This document shows, piece after piece, positions 8,358-10,841 of a DNA stretch of 10,841 nucleotides. Source of the stretch: Proteobacteria bacterium UBA5122 (GTDB lineage Bacteria > Pseudomonadota > Gammaproteobacteria > Tenderiales > Tenderiaceae); the NCBI GenBank assembly GCA_002415485.1, contig DHYU01000068.1, positions 1 to 10,841 on the forward strand. The letters run 5' to 3'. The notes under the pieces were generated by a model, which was not told where the DNA came from, searched no databases, and saw only the letters and a program-made list of their open reading frames with translations. The position numbers and the translations under genes were made by a program. Position 1 is the first letter of the stretch, and every line of letters starts with the position of its first letter.

Positions 8358-8419
8358 TCGCTAATCAGGTGTTTTTACCCCATAATGCGGCGCCTTTTCC
8401 TCTGATGATCGAGAACCCT

Positions 8420-8686
8420 ATGGCCAACACCAAGATCTACCTCGGTAACTTAAGGTCGGTGACCGCAGAACAGCTAAAAGCCCATTTTGCGCAATATGGT
8501 GAAATTGTTGACGTTATTCTACCGACAGATCGTGAGACCAATGCGATCAAGGGTTACGGTTTTATCAATTTCGCCGAAGAGGCCTCGGCGCAAAGCGCCT
8601 TGGTTGAAGATGGCTCAACAGCATTTGGCGGTACTATGAGCGTACAGATCGCCACCGAAAAAAAACGTGGTAAGAAGAAACAATGA
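8420..8686 (+). CDS. Small single-RRM RNA-binding protein
   Basis: The 88-residue protein is one RNA recognition motif with a basic tail. RNP2 is IYLGNL (6-11, with Y7) and RNP1 is KGYGFINF (44-51, with aromatic Y46 and F48). The tail is KKRGKKKQ. Small RRM proteins of this kind are common in proteobacteria and cyanobacteria and bind single-stranded RNA; specific targets are not known. I chose ATG 8420 because it puts RNP2 at the usual distance from the N-terminus. In-frame ATGs at 8405 and 8369 would add a non-conserved leader. The stop overlaps the start of the next gene (ATGA), so the two are translationally coupled. A run of eight A lies at 8658-8665. Confidence 0.93.
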   Translation: MANTKIYLGNLRSVTAEQLKAHFAQYGEIVDVILPTDRETNAIKGYGFINFAEEASAQSALVEDGSTAFGGTMSVQIATEKKRGKKKQ

Positions 8687-8907
8687 CGAATAACGAAATC
8701 CTGAAAAAACTACGCATTGCCCTGGATCTTAAAGAGCTGGACATGATAGAGATCTTTGAGTTTGCCGAGTACGAAATTACCAAATCCGAACTATCAGGTG
8801 TGTTTCGTAAAGAGGGACACAAGAACTATAAGGTGTGTAGTGACGAATTGCTCACGGCTTTTCTTGACGGGTATATCATTTATAAAAGAGGCCCTAAAGA
8901 AGGGTAG
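8683..8907 (+). CDS. DUF1456 (YehS-like) protein, single domain
   Basis: The 74-residue protein matches one DUF1456 unit: NNEILKKLRIALDL, then DMIEIFEFAEYEITKSELSG, FRKEGHKNY, and a closing LLTAFLDGYIIYKRG. From recall, YehS and most relatives are about 150 residues with two such units. Here the protein ends after one, and the FRKEGHKNY segment looks more like the second unit of the two-unit proteins. No second unit was found after the stop in any frame, so this is a true short form or a truncated gene. Function is unknown. The ATG overlaps the RRM stop, which suggests the two products are made together. Confidence 0.85.
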   Translation: MTNNEILKKLRIALDLKELDMIEIFEFAEYEITKSELSGVFRKEGHKNYKVCSDELLTAFLDGYIIYKRGPKEG

Positions 8908-8927
8908 GGGATATACGACGATGGTTC

Positions 8928-9000
8928 CGGGTTTTACTCGATTCCATCCAGGCTGCATCGCTACGCAGGGCGACTACTAAGCGTAGTGCATTGCGCCGAA
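8928..9000. repeat. Hairpin-bearing intergenic repeat-like element
   Basis: TGCA-TCG-CTACGC (8954-8966) pairs with GCGTAGTGCA (8981-8990), giving a 10-bp stem with a 3-base bulge around a 14-base loop. A second internal pairing, ACTAC/GTAGT (8973-8987), competes with it. The flanking words (ATCCAGGCTGCATCG, AAGCGTAGTGCATTGCGCC) resemble dispersed intergenic repeats I recall from many proteobacterial genomes, but copy number cannot be seen here. The rest of the 8908-9166 gap holds no gene I can support. A minus-strand frame of 89 codons crosses it but looks like a translation of the repeat. Confidence 0.4.
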
Positions 9001-9166
9001 CGAAAAGATAATCAGGAATCGCTATCGCGAGAGCCTGCCCCGCGAAGTGCATTGGGTGTGCTTGGTGGATGATGAAATCAAAAGCATTTCTAATCCACCC
9101 GACATTGAATGCCAGGTTATAGGCCGTGATCCGGCGGTTTGCCTCCCTTTTGGCGATGGCCACACA

Positions 9167-10075
9167 TCAACTCTTTGGCTTGAGCAGTGTGATGTGGTCT
9201 AGCAGATAATCCAGAAATGTTTGTGCTACCACGGAGGGTTGTTTGTCTTTGTGGTGCACCACATACCAGTCACGTTTTACCGGGAATCCTTGCACATTGA
9301 GTATGCTGATCTCTTTCTGGCTGGGATCGAGGTGTAGGGTGCTTTGGGAAAGTAGTGATATGCCTAGACCACCGGCGACGGCTTGTTTGATGGCTTCGTT
9401 GCTGCCCAGCTCCATGCGTACGTTGAGCTTAAGTTTGTGTTGTTTGAACATGTTTTCGAGCAATAGGCGGGTGCCGGAGCCTGATTCACGCAGTATGAAA
9501 GGCTCTTTTTCCAATGCCTTGAGTGGGATGCGTTTGCGCTGTGCCAGCGGGTGATCGGCCGAGGCGATGACGACCAGTATGTTTTCAAAGAAGGGTTCGG
9601 CGATGACGCCTGCCGCTTCGGGCGGGACACCCATGATATAGAGGTCGTCTTCATTGGTGGCGAGTCGCTCCAATACCCGGTTGCGATTTAATACCTCCAG
9701 GCTTACATCAATGCCGGGGTATTGTTGGCAGAAGGGGCCGAGGATACGTGGCAGGAAGTATTTGGTGGTGGTCACGGCCGAGATGGCGAGCCGCCCCTGT
9801 TTCACGCCCTTCATGTCGGCGATAGTCTGTTCAAAGCGTCCCCAGGTGTGCAGCCATGTGCCACAGGTGGCGTAAAGCTCCTTGCCAGCCTCGGTGAGAT
9901 ACAGTCGTTTGCCAATTTGGTCGAGCAAGGGTAGGCCGATCTCTTCCTGCAGCAGTTTGATCTGCTTGGATACGGTGGGTTGGCTCACGTGCATCTCTTC
10001 AGCGGCACGCGAAAAACTGAGCAGCCGAGCAACGCATTCAAAGGTCTGTAACTGTCGAAGGGTGACACGCATCAT
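9167..10075 (-). CDS. LysR-family regulator, CbbR-like
   Basis: It has 302 residues, the usual LysR length. The winged helix-turn-helix lies near the N-terminus (FSRAAEEMHVSQPTVSKQIKLL, residues 21-42, then LYLTEAGKEL 58-67). The effector domain (about 95-295) shows RESGSGTR (197-203) and GSNEAIKQAVAGGLGI (224-239), typical of the CbbR/CmpR branch that controls carbon-fixation and bicarbonate-uptake genes in response to metabolites such as NADPH or RuBP. The start at 10075 is supported by AGGAG (plus-strand 10084-10088) at 8-base spacing; a second ATG follows directly. It is divergent from sbtA, with a perfect palindrome between, the standard layout for an autoregulated LysR gene and its target. 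The exact effector cannot be read from sequence. Confidence 0.93.
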   Translation of the reverse strand: MMRVTLRQLQTFECVARLLSFSRAAEEMHVSQPTVSKQIKLLQEEIGLPLLDQIGKRLYLTEAGKELYATCGTWLHTWGRFEQTIADMKGVKQGRLAISAVTTTKYFLPRILGPFCQQYPGIDVSLEVLNRNRVLERLATNEDDLYIMGVPPEAAGVIAEPFFENILVVIASADHPLAQRKRIPLKALEKEPFILRESGSGTRLLLENMFKQHKLKLNVRMELGSNEAIKQAVAGGLGISLLSQSTLHLDPSQKEISILNVQGFPVKRDWYVVHHKDKQPSVVAQTFLDYLLDHITLLKPKS

Positions 10076-10096
10076 GGCGGTAGCTCCTAAATATCG

Positions 10097-10118
10097 ATCA
10101 TAGCCATATGGCTATGAT
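10097..10118. promoter_or_regulatory. Perfect 22-bp palindrome, probable LysR operator
   Basis: ATCATAGCCAT is followed directly by its exact reverse complement. It has the ATC-N-GAT spread and the T-N11-A core expected of LysR recognition sites. It sits 22 bases upstream of the LysR start and about 125 bases upstream of sbtA. A partial extra half site (TATCATA, 10122-10128) follows and could be the activation half. Confidence 0.75.
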
Positions 10119-10160
10119 TAGTATCATAACAATTCATTATTATTGCTCAAACCCGATCGA

Positions 10161-10224
10161 TACACTCTGCCATAACTGGTGGTGAGCTGCGCCATTTTTT
10201 GGTGATGCGAGTCGCTTTTATACT
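10161..10224 (+). promoter_or_regulatory. Candidate sbtA promoters
   Basis: Two -10-like hexamers are seen. TACACT (10161-10166) would start transcription near 10173 and put the palindrome centre about 65 bases upstream, the usual place for LysR activation. TATACT (10219-10224) is the better match to consensus but would leave a leader of only about 12 bases. Neither has a good -35, which fits activator dependence. The choice between them cannot be settled by eye. Confidence 0.35.
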
Positions 10225-10242
10225 TTTAACGAGGGTAAGCGT

Positions 10243-10841
10243 GTGGATATTTCACTGTTAAACAACCTGATGGACCCCGCCATTCTGTTCTTCTTTTTTG
10301 GCCTGTTTGCCGCGTTAGTGAAGTCTAACCTGGAGATACCGCCTGCTATTGCCAAGTTTTTTTCACTCTATTTGTTGGTGGCGATCGGTTTTAAGGGCGG
10401 GGTGGCGCTCTCCGATAGCGGCATTACCAGTACCGCGCTGGTGGCCATAGGCGCAGCACTGTTAATGGCGATCTTGGTGCCTACTTATAGCTTTTTCATT
10501 CTGCGCAATCGCACCAGCCCTTATAACGCAGCAGCGATTGCTGCCACCTATGGTTCGATCAGTGCTGTGACCTTTATTGCCGCGCAGCAATACCTCACCA
10601 AGAATGGCATAGACTTTGGTGGTCATATGACGGTCGCGATGGTCTTGATGGAGTCGCCCGCAATCATCATGGCTGTGCTGCTGGCTGCGCTGGTGCGCAA
10701 ACAGGAGGCGCAAGCACGGTTGTCTCCTTCAGTAGGTGCGGCGGCGGTGCGTATCGACAACCGTGATGCCTCACCGTCGATCTCTATCAAAGATGTCTTG
10801 CATGAGGCCTTTACCGATGGGGCTCACCTGTTGTTGATTGG
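10243..10841 (+). CDS. sbtA: Sodium-dependent bicarbonate transporter SbtA, 3' partial
   Basis: The frame starts with GTG 10243, preceded by GAGGG (10231-10235) at 7-base spacing, and runs off the right edge after 199 codons with no stop. Diagnostic SbtA stretches include PAILFFFFGLFAALVKS near the N-terminus, IPPAIAKFFSLYLLVAIGFKG (32-52), AAAIAATYGSISAVTF (96-111) and VAMVLMESPAIIMAVL (131-146). Five hydrophobic segments can be seen (about 12-27, 36-56, 62-87, 97-117, 128-150), followed by a polar linker (151-182). This is the first half of the 5+5 membrane fold of the SbtA family. The protein imports HCO3- with Na+ at the inner membrane. A PII-like partner gene, sbtB, often follows, and would lie outside the window. 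Some family members occur in heterotrophs, so autotrophy is not proven. Confidence 0.93.
   Translation, partial: MDISLLNNLMDPAILFFFFGLFAALVKSNLEIPPAIAKFFSLYLLVAIGFKGGVALSDSGITSTALVAIGAALLMAILVPTYSFFILRNRTSPYNAAAIAATYGSISAVTFIAAQQYLTKNGIDFGGHMTVAMVLMESPAIIMAVLLAALVRKQEAQARLSPSVGAAAVRIDNRDASPSISIKDVLHEAFTDGAHLLLI

Noticed and set aside
8894..9163. Minus-strand 89-codon frame in the gap before the LysR gene
   Set aside because: It has no recognisable domain, spans the hairpin repeat, and reads like a translated intergenic repeat. It also overlaps the end of the DUF1456 gene.
8987..9229. Plus-strand frame running through the gap into the LysR gene end (ends DVV-stop)
   Set aside because: It has no proper start codon, no ribosome-binding site and no family I recognise, and it is antisense to the LysR 3' end.
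1..10841. CRISPR array, tRNA, rRNA, toxin-antitoxin pair, phage or complete insertion sequence
   Set aside because: No regular direct repeats with spacers, no cloverleaf or rRNA words, and no transposase or integrase motifs were seen on either strand.

Overview
The window reads as a chromosomal segment of a gammaproteobacterium. The DbpA-type helicase with its own RNA-binding tail, the small single-RRM protein, the DUF1456 (YehS-like) protein and the LysR/SbtA pair all fit that group. The SbtA-type bicarbonate transporter divergent from a CbbR-like LysR regulator suggests inorganic-carbon uptake and perhaps autotrophy, but no carbon-fixation enzyme lies inside the window, so this is an inference. 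By eye, the left half (1-5900) is more AT-rich than the right end.

Left region (1-5960, + strand): the 3' part of a giant exported mosaic protein. Reading N to C it has an Ig-like segment, a CARDB domain, a HAF-repeat domain, a right-handed beta-helix ending in a choice-of-anchor-Q-like block, two PKD-type domains, a cadherin/Big-like domain, a TSP3/EF-hand-like calcium motif and a YncE/NHL-like beta-propeller. After a 99-base gap comes a second secreted protein made only of HAF repeats, then a strong intrinsic terminator. The two genes are probably one transcript and may act together at the cell surface or outside it.

Middle region (5960-8907): a gene-poor gap (5960-6186), then dbpA on the minus strand, a divergent spermidine-synthase-fold protein, and a translationally coupled pair formed by a small RRM protein and a one-domain DUF1456 protein (ATGA overlap). 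DbpA and the RRM protein are both RNA-binding and linked to ribosome or RNA handling.

Right region (8908-10841): a 259-base intergenic stretch with a hairpin that looks like a dispersed repeat, then a CbbR-like LysR regulator on the minus strand. It is divergent from sbtA, which runs off the right edge. The 167-base divergent intergenic region carries a perfect 22-bp palindrome, a likely operator for the LysR protein controlling both genes.

I saw no tRNA, rRNA, CRISPR array, complete insertion sequence or phage gene. The parts most worth following up are the giant mosaic protein with its HAF partner, the LysR operator/sbtA unit, and the half-size DUF1456 protein coupled to an RRM gene.
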